This document shows, one piece after another, positions 44,694 through 54,711 of a DNA stretch of 64,000 bases. The notes beneath the pieces were generated by a model. That model saw only the letters and a program-made list of their open reading frames with translations. It was not told where the DNA came from and searched no databases. The DNA is taken from assembly GCF_024297145.1 (NCBI RefSeq), contig NZ_JANCTC010000002.1:703957-767956 (forward strand). The letters are read 5' to 3'. Position 1 is the stretch's first letter, and each line of letters starts with the position of its first letter. Source of the DNA: Mesorhizobium sp. LMG 17147. GTDB lineage: Bacteria; Pseudomonadota; Alphaproteobacteria; Rhizobiales; Rhizobiaceae. The translations under genes were made by a program, and so were the position numbers.

Positions 44694-46025
44694 ATGCATG
44701 CCGGCTTCCGAGGAAGCGTACTCGTAGCGGTGTTGGGAGCCGTCATGGCGAGCTGCGCTGGCATTCCGGCGCAAAAAACCGAGGCGATAATCGGCTATGG
44801 CCCCAACCCCACTTTACCGAAACCAAGACCGACGCTGATCCCGACGGTTAACATCGCCGAGGCGAAAGGCTGGCAGAAAGGAGGTATGCCGACCCCGGCG
44901 AAGGGGCTGGCAGTGAACGCCTTCGCTACCGGCCTCGACCATCCGCGCTGGCTGCATGTGCTTCCGAACGGCGACGTGCTGGTTTCTGAAACCAATGCCC
45001 CTGCCAAGCATGACGAAGGTTTCAGTCTTAGAAAGGTCTTCATGGACCTGGCCATGAAGCGGGCCGGCGCCGCAACCAAAAGCGCCAACCGCATCACGCT
45101 CCTGCGCGACACCGATGGCGACGGCATTGCGGATGTGCGAACGACCTTCGCGGAAGGCCTCAATTCGCCGTTCGGCATGACGCTGTCCAAAGGCAAGCTC
45201 TTTGTCGCGAATACCGACGCGCTCGTCGCTTTCCCCTACTCCAACGGCCAGACCCGAGCCGGCACGTCGCCGGAAAAGATCATCGACTTGCCGGCCGGGG
45301 ACCTCAACCATCATTGGACCAAGGACGTGATCGCAAGTCCGGATGGACGCAAGCTCTATGTCACCGTTGGTTCCAACAGCAACGTTGGAGAAAACGGCAT
45401 AGCCGCCGAGAAGAACCGCGCCGCCGTTCTTGAAGTGGATCGGTCGAGCCGTCGTACTCGGGTCTTCGCCTCGGGCCTGCGCAACCCGAACGGGCTCTCC
45501 TGGAATCCTGAAACTGGCGAGCTTTGGGTCGCCGTGAACGAGCGTGACGAGATCGGCGACGACCTCGTGCCGGATTACATGACCTCGGTTCGTGACGGCG
45601 CCTTCTACGGCTGGCCCTACAGCTACTACGGACAGAACGTCGACGAACGCGTCAAGCCGCAGCGCCCCGATCTCGTGGCGACGGCGATCAAGCCCGATTA
45701 CGCCCTGGGCTCTCATACCGCCTCGCTGGGACTGACCTTCTCCAAAGGCGCCCGGCTCGGTCCGGCCTACGGCAACGGCGCCTTCGTCGGCCAGCACGGC
45801 TCGTGGAATAGAAGCGTGCATAGCGGCTACAAGGTGATCTTCGTGCCCTTCCGTGGCGGCAAACCGAGCGGTCCTCCGAAAGGCGTGCTCACTGGCTTCA
45901 TCGGGCGTAATGGCGAGGCGATGGGCCGTCCGGTCGGCGTAGCTATCGATCAGACTGGCGCACTGCTCGTCGCCGATGACGTCGGTAATGTCATCTGGCG
46001 GGTCCGCCGGGCGAATGGCCGTTGA
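44694..46025 (+). CDS. Sorbosone dehydrogenase-like PQQ-type beta-propeller lipoprotein
   Basis: A 443-residue exported protein of the L-sorbosone/glucose dehydrogenase (GDH beta-propeller) family. The leader has lipobox MASC (Cys about residue 21). Propeller motifs include [88 protein letters not shown] and GQHGSWNRS; the basic catalytic site residues of PQQ-dependent sugar oxidation are plausible, but cofactor use is not proven. GGAGG lies 7 nt before the ATG. Confidence 0.87.
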   Translation: MHAGFRGSVLVAVLGAVMASCAGIPAQKTEAIIGYGPNPTLPKPRPTLIPTVNIAEAKGWQKGGMPTPAKGLAVNAFATGLDHPRWLHVLPNGDVLVSETNAPAKHDEGFSLRKVFMDLAMKRAGAATKSANRITLLRDTDGDGIADVRTTFAEGLNSPFGMTLSKGKLFVANTDALVAFPYSNGQTRAGTSPEKIIDLPAGDLNHHWTKDVIASPDGRKLYVTVGSNSNVGENGIAAEKNRAAVLEVDRSSRRTRVFASGLRNPNGLSWNPETGELWVAVNERDEIGDDLVPDYMTSVRDGAFYGWPYSYYGQNVDERVKPQRPDLVATAIKPDYALGSHTASLGLTFSKGARLGPAYGNGAFVGQHGSWNRSVHSGYKVIFVPFRGGKPSGPPKGVLTGFIGRNGEAMGRPVGVAIDQTGALLVADDVGNVIWRVRRANGR

Positions 46026-46358
46026 GCGCAGGTGCCTTTCTGAGTCCGACCTCAGCCTTCGGCTACAGCGCCACGCCCGATATGACTTTCAGTCGGCTGC
46101 GACTCGATGCAAATGCCAGGTAACGACACCGCGCCTGCCGCATGTCGGTCGCTACGGCGAGGTGGGCAAGGGGTGAACCTGTCGACGCTGCCGTTCCCCG
46201 GCGGCACGCCGCTGAGCGGCCCGCTCCACGTGCTCGGCATGCTTTGGTACGCACTGCGCGACCGCATCAGACATTGAGCGCAGGCAGTGGCAACTTCTGT
46301 CCGGCAGGATCAAGCCTGCGTAGCCGGGACGCCGATAGACTTGCCTGCTTTTCCGCAG

Positions 46359-46610
46359 CTAATAGATCGATATGATTGCAGGATTAACCATTTCATAGCC
46401 CAGGCGCGGCTCCGATTTGCCTTTCGAAATCCCGCTGGAGACAGTTCCGGTTGAACTGCGATCCAGCTTTGTTTCCCTGGTTTTCTTGATCGTGCTGCGC
46501 GACAGGTCGGCGCAGGCCGACGCTGTGTTGACCACCCTCTTTTTCTCGTGCGCAACGGCTGCGGTGGATACGGCAATCACCATTGCCGCACAAATAATAG
46601 CCAATCTCAT
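46359..46610 (-). CDS. Small exported protein
   Basis: An 83-residue protein with a Sec signal peptide (MRLAIICAAMVIAVSTAAVA, cleavage near AHE) and a short basic mature part rich in Ser, Thr and Lys (RSTIKKTRETKLDRSS). An AGGGGGG ribosome site lies 5 nt before the ATG at 46610, which is why this start is preferred over a longer frame. Family not recognised. Confidence 0.55.
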   Translation of the reverse strand: MRLAIICAAMVIAVSTAAVAHEKKRVVNTASACADLSRSTIKKTRETKLDRSSTGTVSSGISKGKSEPRLGYEMVNPAIISIY

Positions 46611-47189
46611 TGATTCCCCCCTTAGAGCACCGCAAACGTGTGGTCGACTGCCTTGAGACGCCGGCGAAGAGGTTACTCGCGCCTGCCGGTCCATGCGGCT
46701 TCCGACTGCCCAAGAATGTGACTACATTAGCTGCAGCGCAAGTAGCCATTTCGGACTAGGCAACGGGTTCACCCTTCGACGGAAAGCGGCTGAGCTGTCG
46801 ACGAAAAGGCAGGCGTTTTAGCCGTTTCCGCCGCTGGGCGCCTTCTGAGAGCGACGCAGTCGATCGCGACGGAATGCGGCTATGCAGGAGGCTGGCAGAA
46901 TAGAGCGACCGCTCTGCTTCGAGCGCAACGCTCGCCGGCCAGAGGCTCGGAATCACCAAAGTCGACGGGATTTGGCTCGTCTCCTTCATGCACATACGTG
47001 CTCAAGGCTAACTCGGCGCAGCTTCGTTGCGGCACCGGCGGGCGCGTACAGCGGAGTGCTGGAGTGGCATCTGTTCACCTCCCGCCAGTCCGCTTCCGGC
47101 GGACTGCAGCAACGCGGCATTTTCCACTTTGAGGCGAAGTAATTCTCAACTATGGTTGAGCTAGGCTTTTGGCATGGGGGATATTGCCG
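46611..47189. other. Intergenic stretch without recognised gene
   Basis: About 580 bp. Short open frames on both strands lack ribosome sites and protein-like composition; nothing supportable was seen. Confidence 0.45.
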
Positions 47190-47849
47190 ATGGTTTTGTC
47201 ACGCAGGGGTGTCGTGCTCGGCGGCCTGGCGCTGGTCGCGGTGGGTGCAACCAGCAATATTGCTCAAGCCGCGGCGGCAAAATCCTTTTTCGCGGGTACC
47301 GCCAGCGACAACAATTTTGTCTATCGCAAGACCAACTTCGCCAAGATCGACAAGAGATGGCATCGCCAGATCGTCAAGTATTTCAGCAGCGAGCCGGTCG
47401 GCACCGTCGTGGTCGATACCCGCCACCATTTCCTCTACGTCATCATGGAAAACAAGACCGCCATCCGCTATGGCGTCGGCGTCGGTAAGGACGGCTTCAA
47501 ATGGTACGGCCGCGCGACGATCGACCGCCGCGCGCTGTGGCCGGATTGGGTCCCGCCCCCCGAAATGCGTAAGCGCAGGCCGGAACTACCGCCCATGATC
47601 GCAGGCGGCGCGTCCAACAATCCGCTCGGGCCGCGCGCGCTCTATCTGCACCGCGACGGCGCTGACACCGGCTACCGCCTGCATGGCACGCTTGAGCCAT
47701 GGAGCATCGGCACCGACGCTTCCAGCGGCTGCATCCGCATGTTCCCGGAAGACATCATCGACCTCTACCAGCGCTGCCCGATCGGCACCGCGGTGCAGGT
47801 CCTGCCGCACATCGCCGACCAGGCGCCCGCTTCCACCACTGTCGAATGA
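47190..47849 (+). CDS. L,D-transpeptidase (YkuD domain)
   Basis: A 219-residue exported enzyme making 3-3 peptidoglycan cross-links or attaching proteins to peptidoglycan. A twin-Arg-like leader (SRRGVVLGGLALVAVG) is followed by the YkuD domain: VVVDTRHHFLYVIMENKTAI, YRLHGTLEPWSIG with the conserved His, and TDASSGCIRMFPEDIIDLY with the catalytic Cys. The ATG at 47190 follows GGGGGA by 8 nt. The next gene, an OmpA-type lipoprotein that also binds peptidoglycan, follows after 10 nt. Confidence 0.9.
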   Translation: MVLSRRGVVLGGLALVAVGATSNIAQAAAAKSFFAGTASDNNFVYRKTNFAKIDKRWHRQIVKYFSSEPVGTVVVDTRHHFLYVIMENKTAIRYGVGVGKDGFKWYGRATIDRRALWPDWVPPPEMRKRRPELPPMIAGGASNNPLGPRALYLHRDGADTGYRLHGTLEPWSIGTDASSGCIRMFPEDIIDLYQRCPIGTAVQVLPHIADQAPASTTVE

Positions 47850-47859
47850 TTGGCGCCTC

Positions 47860-48372
47860 ATGAACCGTATGATTGAAAACACGCGCCGGCTGCTCGCTTC
47901 CGGCCTGCTGATGCTGGTCGCATCCTGCTCGACCAGCAACACGCTCGCCCCTTCCACGCCTGACATCACCAACACCGAGGTTGCCGGCTTTCAGAACGTG
48001 CAGCCGGGCAGCGAGGAGGATTTTATCCTCAATGTCGGCCGCCGCACCTATTTCACGCAAGGTTCGGCCGCGCTCGATTCTGTCGCCAAGGCCACCCTCG
48101 ACACCCAGATCGCCTGGTTAACAAAGCATCCGCGCTGGCTGCTCAAGCTGCAGGGTTTCGCCGACGATCCCGGCGCAAGTGAAATGGCGCTGTCGCAGCA
48201 GCGCGCCGATGCGGTGATGGACTACCTCGCCGCCGGCGGCATAGACCGCAACCGCATGTGGGCCAAGGGCTACGGCAAGGACAGGCTCGTCCGCGACTGC
48301 CCCGACACCGCCTGCAGGTCGCAGAACCGCCGCGTTGTGTCTAATTTGCGCGATGAGAGGGACGAGTCGTAG
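47860..48372 (+). CDS. OmpA/Pal-type lipoprotein
   Basis: A 170-residue lipoprotein anchored in the outer membrane: lipobox VASC (Cys about residue 21), linker, then an OmpA-like peptidoglycan-binding domain (about 60-165) with TYFTQGSAALDSVAKATL, LKLQGFADDPGASEMALSQQRADAVMDYL and the closing SQNRRVV. It is cotranscribed with the L,D-transpeptidase gene, so both act on the cell wall. Shorter than Pal-TolB partner proteins and far from any tol gene. Confidence 0.87.
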   Translation: MNRMIENTRRLLASGLLMLVASCSTSNTLAPSTPDITNTEVAGFQNVQPGSEEDFILNVGRRTYFTQGSAALDSVAKATLDTQIAWLTKHPRWLLKLQGFADDPGASEMALSQQRADAVMDYLAAGGIDRNRMWAKGYGKDRLVRDCPDTACRSQNRRVVSNLRDERDES

Positions 48373-49079
48373 AGGCTGCTGTTTTCTTGTGACCCGAAGC
48401 AGAGTCTCACATGCGACGGCGGCATGGCTGCTTTGCGCCTAGGGCAGTCATACAGAAACTCAATGCCGACACTTTGAAGCGGACATTGAAGGGAGCGCCC
48501 GTGTGCGGCGATAACGCTGTTGCGGATCGCTGGGATACGCCCGCAGCTTCGGTGGCAAGCATAACGAAAGGAACCAAGCTGCCAGGGCAAGGTTCGAAGC
48601 CGGTTCCTGAAGAGGTCAATCCATGTCGCGCGCGTGTCGCGTGGATTTGCCGAGTGTCGCAGGAAATCCTTGCAAATCACCGGTAGCTGCAACATGGCGC
48701 GAAACACAATCGGCCAGCTTTAAGGGCTAGCCGATTGTCAAGTTTACTTTGAGAAATTCTTGGTAGCGGGAGAGGGCTACCGCCAATACAGCGCTGTTGT
48801 TGAAATCGTCTGCTAACGGACCATTCGCGGTGAGTTTATACGATCATATCTCGTGTTGGTTCAACCGAGTTGCAGCGCTGATATCAAGGGGTTCAGATAG
48901 CCGCATCGGCAGAATTGCGTCTGTCCGCGCACCGTTCAGCTCGTTGCTATCTCATTCGGATGTGCAACGAGGGCCTACTCATCGAGGTTGGCCATGGAGC
49001 GTGTCGCGCAACAGATCAGGAGGCGACATGACCAGGGTTCGGGGCGACGCTCAAGCCGCCAACGTGACGGCGACAGGCT
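48373..49079. other. Gene-free junction before the defence island
   Basis: About 700 bp with no supportable gene. It holds an inverted repeat AATCGGC (48708-48714) / GCCGATT (48730-48736) and a small GGTAGC/GCTACC hairpin (48762-48781). No tRNA gene or integrase was found that would mark an attachment site. Confidence 0.5.
48708..48736. repeat. Inverted repeat / stem-loop
   Basis: AATCGGC pairs with GCCGATT, with an inner AGC/GCT continuing the stem across one mismatch and a 7-nt loop. No T-tract, so termination is only possible. Confidence 0.55.
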
Positions 49080-49460
49080 CTAGTGATCGGAGCGAGCCGT
49101 GGGCATAAGATTCAGGGGCATCAGAAATTCGAACTCGTCCAGACAACTATCGAAATCGCCATTGAAGGTTCGAATTGCTCTATCTTTGACCACCAAGACG
49201 ATCTGATATGCGTTCTCTGCCGGGTCGAGCGCCCACCAATAGCCCTCGCGAACTGTCGATGGATCGATGGCGCCCTCCATTGGCCAGAGGCTCGTATCAA
49301 GCCGTTGCAGTAGCTCGAATTCTATCAAGTCGAATGGATCGGCATCTCCGACGCGATTGGCCATTTGGCCAAAGGAATAGGAACCTACGTCGATGATCTC
49401 GGGCCGATCATCCTCCTGCCGAATGCTAATTGCCCACCAATAGCCACTCTGTATCCGCAT
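49080..49460 (-). CDS. Hypothetical protein with two related halves
   Basis: A 126-residue soluble acidic protein. Two similar halves are visible: GYWWAISIRQEDDRPEIIDV and, about 70 residues later, GYWWALDPAENAYQIVLVV, each opening a beta-strand-rich module, so it is probably an internal duplication. GGAG lies 8 nt before the ATG at 49460. No family recognised. Position beside the defence genes may be chance. Confidence 0.55.
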   Translation of the reverse strand: MRIQSGYWWAISIRQEDDRPEIIDVGSYSFGQMANRVGDADPFDLIEFELLQRLDTSLWPMEGAIDPSTVREGYWWALDPAENAYQIVLVVKDRAIRTFNGDFDSCLDEFEFLMPLNLMPTARSDH

Positions 49461-49743
49461 GACTCCATCTCCAAACGTGTTCGTTCGGCCGCAGACATGC
49501 ATGAGCGGGTCAGCGGGCCAGTTGATGCGTTCAAGAGTTGTCTTGGGCAGCCGTGCTGCTCGTTGTCTACGACGTAAGGGCTCCCCCATCGTCGGTTATC
49601 ACGCGGCTTAGCCAAGATGCCCAGGGCCGCTTCTCTCAAGGCACGGCATGGAATTTATCCGGCGCGATCAGGCAGTCAAGAGCGGTACATACCTAGGCTA
49701 TGAAGCCACAACCCTACGGTCACGAAGTCCAGATCGCCGTGTC

Positions 49744-51540
49744 CTAAGGGATCGTGTCGTAGGTGAAGTTGTAGTCTCGCAACACGTCGGTCGGCTGGTA
49801 CTCGTCCCCTTTGCCATCTATGCGTCCCCGTTCTGAGATAAGATGGAGGTTCTTGCGAGCGCGCGAACTGACTACATACAGTAGCTTCTTGGCGCTATCC
49901 TCACCGTTCGGGTCTGCGAAGTGGGGCACCATGCCCTCAAGCAGCGCATAGGCGATTACTGAATCATACTCAGCGCCCTTCACGCCATGGATCGTTGAAA
50001 CAGTGATCCCAAACCTGTTCTCGAATACCTTGCGAAACGAGCCTACGTCGCCGATGAATTCGGCTCCCTCCTTCGCAAGCTTGTCGATACGCTCCTTTGA
50101 GCTTTCGAAAAATGCGGCGTGATGCTCGACCAATACAGGTACAGCTCGGAAATCAATTCCGAGCCGCGTAAAGAGGGCATCAAAAAACCGAGCGAGAAAT
50201 TTCAGCCCATCTTCTTCTAAAATCGAAACGGAGTTGCACTCTCTGAGCAGAGATTTTTTCGAGAGGTTGCTCGTATCGATGCCGGCATCTTGCAAAGCGG
50301 ACAAAATTTCCCCAGCCCACCGCAAGCGCCGCATATACATTTGCGGCGAGGCTTCCGTCAGAACGATCCTCGATAGCTTGTACCAGAAGTTGTCGAGGTC
50401 TCGGCCGAACGGGACCAAACCAGGGCCATCGAAACTATAGGTTGGCAGCGCAGCCACGAGCTTTCGGGTCATACTCGCCAGGTGCATCCACCATGGGGCG
50501 ACGATGCAGACCTCCTGGGGAAGGACGCCAATCGTCTCAACATTGTATTTTATCAGCCTGACCAACTCTTCGATAAGGTCGTCTCGTTCAATGGTGGAAT
50601 TGAACGATATTAGGCTCGGATAATCCCTATTTTTCCCGACAGCGACGATCTCTGACGAAAAGACCTTATAGTTGTCGAAGTAGCTGACAATTCTGGACGA
50701 TGAGCGATAATTTTCAGACAGCTCCAGCTCCTTGAGCTCGATCCCTGCCAATTTTCGTATCTCGTTTGCTGTGATCGCGTAACCGCCGAGCGAGTCATAA
50801 ATCGCCTGGTTGGGATCGCCGACGATGAATGTTCTGACCTTGTCTTTGCCCGCCCTAAGAATTGCGGCGATGATCGCGTACTGGATCTCCTTTGTGTCCT
50901 GAAATTCATCGACGAGAATGTAGGAAAATATAGAGCCCAGCAGCATGCTGATCGAGGGATTGCTTGCCACCAGCTCGTGTGCATAGCGGAGGATGAGCTC
51001 GAAATCGACCTGCCGATTTTTAACCAAGCTAGCGTGATACTTATCCAGCGCCTGGGTCACGGAAGGCAACTTGTTCTTCTGCCTCGATGCCAAAACCCGG
51101 CCGGCCGAAGTGTAATAGTGTCCGCAATCCCAGTAGCTGATGTTTGGATAGCGAAATGGTCGGCAAAGTTCGGTTAGCATACGCTCCGAATCGTGGGAGT
51201 TGATGACCTTAAAGCCGCTCTTCAGCGCATCATGATAGATTGCGTAGGGCTTAAGGATCCAGTCGAGGCAGAACGAATGTATCGTTCCGATCCAGAGCCT
51301 TGAGGTGTCGACGCCAAGTCCCGCAACCCGCTCATGGATCTCGTCGGCGGCCCTATGCGTATAGGTGATGGCGATGACCCATTCCTTGTCTGATTCTAGC
51401 TTGGAGAGCTGGTCGGCGATTTTGTAGGTTAGGGTGCGCGTCTTGCCACTGCCGGGGCAGGCAACCAAAAAGACGCTGTGTTCCTCTGCGATCGCGGCTG
51501 CCTGCTCGGGATTGAGGTCGTTCTTACTCCAGACAAACAT
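49744..51540 (-). CDS. gajB: UvrD/Rep-type helicase, GajB-like (Gabija)
   Basis: A 598-residue superfamily 1A helicase. Motifs in order: Q motif LNPEQAAAI, Walker A ACPGSGKTRTL (about 28-38), Ia TYTHRAADEI, II ILVDEFQDTK, III VGDPNQAIYD, IV SENYRSSSRIV, V VSTIHGVKGAEYDSV and VI LLYVVSSRARKNL. It starts 2 nt after the OLD nuclease gene, the arrangement of Gabija systems, where GajB senses DNA ends and nucleotide depletion and works with GajA. It is about 100 residues longer than the studied GajB. Confidence 0.83.
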   Translation of the reverse strand: MFVWSKNDLNPEQAAAIAEEHSVFLVACPGSGKTRTLTYKIADQLSKLESDKEWVIAITYTHRAADEIHERVAGLGVDTSRLWIGTIHSFCLDWILKPYAIYHDALKSGFKVINSHDSERMLTELCRPFRYPNISYWDCGHYYTSAGRVLASRQKNKLPSVTQALDKYHASLVKNRQVDFELILRYAHELVASNPSISMLLGSIFSYILVDEFQDTKEIQYAIIAAILRAGKDKVRTFIVGDPNQAIYDSLGGYAITANEIRKLAGIELKELELSENYRSSSRIVSYFDNYKVFSSEIVAVGKNRDYPSLISFNSTIERDDLIEELVRLIKYNVETIGVLPQEVCIVAPWWMHLASMTRKLVAALPTYSFDGPGLVPFGRDLDNFWYKLSRIVLTEASPQMYMRRLRWAGEILSALQDAGIDTSNLSKKSLLRECNSVSILEEDGLKFLARFFDALFTRLGIDFRAVPVLVEHHAAFFESSKERIDKLAKEGAEFIGDVGSFRKVFENRFGITVSTIHGVKGAEYDSVIAYALLEGMVPHFADPNGEDSAKKLLYVVSSRARKNLHLISERGRIDGKGDEYQPTDVLRDYNFTYDTIP

Positions 51541-51542
51541 CG

Positions 51543-53678
51543 CTAGAACGTAGCCAAGATCGCGTTGATCTCGTCGGCTGTAAAGGTTTCGAGCATCGCC
51601 GAGCGAATCGCGTCAAAGTCCAAGTCGCCGTCTCGGAACGCCTCCAGCCTTTCTCTGAACTCAGCGGCTTCGGCCGCGGCTGCCTGGCCACTCTCCTCAA
51701 TGCATCGCAACCGATAGCTAAGGACATTGAAAAAAATCGCGTCACTAACGGGACCGTGAGCGAAAAGTATCGCGTCGAGAATATAATCAGGAATGATCGT
51801 ATGGTGGTCGATTGCCTTGCCGAGGAGGATTGCAAACCACCCTTTTCCGACGTGGTTTGCGATCGTCAATATCCGCTGGCCGTACACCGCGATGTCTTTC
51901 GATTCCAGCTCGACCTTCGATTCCTCAATCGTAGGGCCATCCTTGTAGACCCTATTCAGAACGCTAACGACCTTGCCGCTGTTTCCAGCGTCAATGAAGT
52001 CAACTTCAAACGTATGGGGCGCAAACGAGACGTTCACCCATCCATTGCCATTGCTAAACTCTGTCAGCTTTCCCTTTCGTTTTAACCCGACTTTTTGAGC
52101 GTTAAGGGCCTTTTCCTTTGCTCTCTTCGTTGCGTCGTCGTCTCCGTCGTCGGGAGTGGTATCGAAGAACGTTGCGTCCAGGTCGGTGATGATGCTGCAG
52201 CGCTTGCGAATACGCAGGTCGTGAAACAGAACCGACACATTCTCAAAACCCGTGCTACGGATATTGATCAGACTAATCCCTAATTCGTCTAGGCTGACCC
52301 CAAGGACCTTCTTTACGAGAATTGGGATGAGGATTTCTTCGGCGTCGCCTTCGACCAGTACGACGCTCTTGGCAAACAGCAGGTTGCTGCGTACGGCATC
52401 CAAATATCGCTGGATGTTACCAATCTCATCCGGGACCAGGCCAGCCGCCGGTTGATAGGCCTCGCACTTTACGCCGGATCGTCCCAATATGTTGATATTC
52501 TCGACATTGCTGACCTCAGATATATGCGTCGAGTGCGTCGAATAGATCACCTGCGTGTCATCGTAGTTGAGTTTGTCGAATAGCGTTTTTTGGATATGCG
52601 TGTGGATGTGCGCTTCCGGCTCTTCGATCAGCAGAAAATTTGCAAATGACTGCTTGGTTTTTTGATACTTGAATTCGAGCAGCTTGAGGGTGAGGTAGAT
52701 CAGATTGGCGCCGCCGAGACTGAGCTCGTGGATACCTCCCTCGTATCCTTTTTCAGACTCACCAACGAAGAGCTTGAGCGACTGAAACAACTGGTCCGCT
52801 TCGTCGGATAGGTCCGATCGAATCGATAGCGACGAAGGCGAATAGGTTTCACCGGCCGCATCATTGATCGTGTCGCGAATGTCGACCCGGATCCCGACGA
52901 CGTCGGGTAATCCCTCGATTGTGTCGTTTAGGGTTTTGACCAAGCCGGTGATTGGCTTGAACAATTCGGGGTTGATCTCGCCGCTTTTGCTCTTCAGCAA
53001 TGTCAAAAGCGGATTTGTTCGATTGTTCTGGAAATCGGCGACAACGTCTCGCAAAGCCTGCACGAAAGTGAACGAAATCTCCTTGGCGATGGAGAGCATG
53101 CCGGGCACTTTCCCCCCGATTGCCGGATGCACAAGTTCTTCGCTGAACGTGGCGTTCTCGAAATCGCCGACGAGAGTCTTGTAGACTGCAGGATCGGTGA
53201 AATCGGCGGTGCTCTTTCCCGTGAAGATCGTCTCGTAGTCGTTCGTGGTAAGCGTCTTTCGGATTGTCTCAAGTCCGGCTTGATCGCCCTCTTTAAGCTG
53301 CGAAAGCTTCGTGCGAACGGACATGTTCGGCCGAAAGATCAGGTTGTATGTGGCCTTCCCGATCGCCACACCTTCGATATTCCCGGTGCCGTGGAGAAAG
53401 AGGGCCTGAATCGCTTCGTCCTGAGACACCTCATCAAATTCGAGGCTTATGATGATCCAATGTCCCCGCCAATCGCCTAAGCCGCGATGGAAATCTTTCT
53501 CGTCGAGTTTATAGGCGGATCGCATCATATTATCGTCGAGTAGCAGTCTGACGGCTCGAAAAAGGTTGGTCTTACCGGAGCCGTTCTCTCCGATGATTGT
53601 GTTGATCCCCTTATTGAACAAAATATTGGCCCGGTCGAAATTCCGGTAATTTACCAACTGAAGTTTTGAAATATACAC
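51543..53678 (-). CDS. gajA: OLD-family ATPase-TOPRIM nuclease, GajA-like (Gabija)
   Basis: A 711-residue OLD nuclease. The ABC-type ATPase has Walker A GENGSGKTN (30-38), signature ELSLGGANLIYLTLKLLEF, Walker B FLLIEEPEAHIHTHIQ and H-switch VIYSTHSTHISEV. The TOPRIM domain follows with VVLVEGDAEEILIPIL (catalytic Glu) and IITDLDATFFD (D-x-D). In Gabija, GajA nicks phage DNA and is held off by nucleotides in healthy cells. The studied GajA is 578 residues, so a 130-residue insertion or extension is present here; the system is Gabija-like rather than canonical. Confidence 0.83.
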   Translation of the reverse strand: MYISKLQLVNYRNFDRANILFNKGINTIIGENGSGKTNLFRAVRLLLDDNMMRSAYKLDEKDFHRGLGDWRGHWIIISLEFDEVSQDEAIQALFLHGTGNIEGVAIGKATYNLIFRPNMSVRTKLSQLKEGDQAGLETIRKTLTTNDYETIFTGKSTADFTDPAVYKTLVGDFENATFSEELVHPAIGGKVPGMLSIAKEISFTFVQALRDVVADFQNNRTNPLLTLLKSKSGEINPELFKPITGLVKTLNDTIEGLPDVVGIRVDIRDTINDAAGETYSPSSLSIRSDLSDEADQLFQSLKLFVGESEKGYEGGIHELSLGGANLIYLTLKLLEFKYQKTKQSFANFLLIEEPEAHIHTHIQKTLFDKLNYDDTQVIYSTHSTHISEVSNVENINILGRSGVKCEAYQPAAGLVPDEIGNIQRYLDAVRSNLLFAKSVVLVEGDAEEILIPILVKKVLGVSLDELGISLINIRSTGFENVSVLFHDLRIRKRCSIITDLDATFFDTTPDDGDDDATKRAKEKALNAQKVGLKRKGKLTEFSNGNGWVNVSFAPHTFEVDFIDAGNSGKVVSVLNRVYKDGPTIEESKVELESKDIAVYGQRILTIANHVGKGWFAILLGKAIDHHTIIPDYILDAILFAHGPVSDAIFFNVLSYRLRCIEESGQAAAAEAAEFRERLEAFRDGDLDFDAIRSAMLETFTADEINAILATF

Positions 53679-53734
53679 GTGACCATCCCCAAGGACATTA
53701 CAGAAAGCACTATTTCGCAGGTATCCTAAAGTGG

Positions 53735-54670
53735 CTAAAAACGATCAGAGAATCTCTCGTAGGCGGTTATTTCCCGGATAGGCAGATTAACGTCGCGTAG
53801 GTAGATACTCTCGCGTAGAAAGGCGAGCTCGTCGTCCCGCAGGCCCTCTTCGAGGTCGATGTACCAAGCTCGAGGGTTGATTGCTCCATCACTGTTCCAG
53901 CGATAGCCCCGAGACTTCAATATCTCTTTCTTGTCAAACGGCGCATTCTCGGCCCAGATACGCCAGCTTGCGCGCCGGGCTGTCTCCAAAAGCCGGGCCA
54001 TTGCCGGCGCGCCTGTTTTTGGAAGCGGGGTTGCGAGAAGCTCGATGGCCGCGATGCAATCGTGGGTCGCTCTATGTCGCTCGTAGAAGAAACCGGCGCC
54101 CATTGCCAAATAGGCGAGTTTGGTTCCCTCAAAGCCTTCAGCGACCCAATCGACCTGAGTCATTGAGCAGGCCCATGGCTTTCGAATGAACACATCGCTC
54201 AGGCGCTCTAAAAAGCGCCGATCGAATGCTGCATTGTGCGCGATGACAACTGCCGCGTCGTCGGCGAACGCTGCTACCTCTGCAGGGTCTATCGTGTGGC
54301 CACTAACCATCTCATCGGTGATGCCAGTCAGAAGCGTAATGCCGGCAGGGATTGGGTTAGTCGGCTCTCGCAGCATCTGAAGCGGATCTCGAATCTCGAA
54401 AATTCGGCCATCAAGGCTATATGTGAACGGCACCATCGCCAGCTCGATGATCTCGTCTCTTGACGAGTCGAGGCCGGTCGTTTCAACATCGACAAACAAG
54501 CCCAATCGGGTCTCCGAGCCATCTGGCTTCGCAACGACCTGTCTGGGTTCAAGACGGTGAAGCACGCGGTAGCGTCCACTTGAATTCAGTAGAGCAGCCA
54601 TCGTTTCGAGATCGGGAGCGTCGCCTGACAAGCTGATGTACTTTCGTTGTCCATCGAAAAGGAAGCGCAC
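53735..54670 (-). CDS. DEDDh 3'-5' exonuclease (DnaQ/RNase T fold)
   Basis: About 311 residues. Exo I LFVDVETTGLDSSRDEIIE gives D-x-E, Exo II VIAHNAAFDRRFLERL gives the second Asp, and HRATHDCIAAIELL gives the final His-x4-Asp, so the active site is complete. The C-terminal 100 residues hold a second small domain (KKEILKSRGYRWN) seen in stand-alone exonucleases. The start is uncertain: GTG 54670 begins just after the DUF4238 stop, while ATG 54799 would overlap it by 88 nt. It lies directly upstream of gajA and may belong to the same defence operon. Confidence 0.78.
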   Translation of the reverse strand: MRFLFDGQRKYISLSGDAPDLETMAALLNSSGRYRVLHRLEPRQVVAKPDGSETRLGLFVDVETTGLDSSRDEIIELAMVPFTYSLDGRIFEIRDPLQMLREPTNPIPAGITLLTGITDEMVSGHTIDPAEVAAFADDAAVVIAHNAAFDRRFLERLSDVFIRKPWACSMTQVDWVAEGFEGTKLAYLAMGAGFFYERHRATHDCIAAIELLATPLPKTGAPAMARLLETARRASWRIWAENAPFDKKEILKSRGYRWNSDGAINPRAWYIDLEEGLRDDELAFLRESIYLRDVNLPIREITAYERFSDRF

Positions 54671-54711
54671 CGGCAAAACGGCCGGACCGGCTTGTGCTAG
54701 AGCTGTACGAC

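Noticed and set aside
46173..46277. 34-codon frame (VNLSTLPFPGGTPLSGPLHV) after the sorbosone-dehydrogenase-like gene
   Set aside because: Protein-like sequence but only a GTG start, weak ribosome site and no membrane helix; may be a gene remnant.
46756..47142. Short open frames on both strands (46756-46995 minus, 46882-47142 plus)
   Set aside because: No ribosome site and Arg-rich, unordered translations.
48373..49079. tRNA or integrase attachment site at the left edge of the defence island
   Set aside because: No cloverleaf-like sequence, direct repeat with the right edge or integrase gene could be found by eye.
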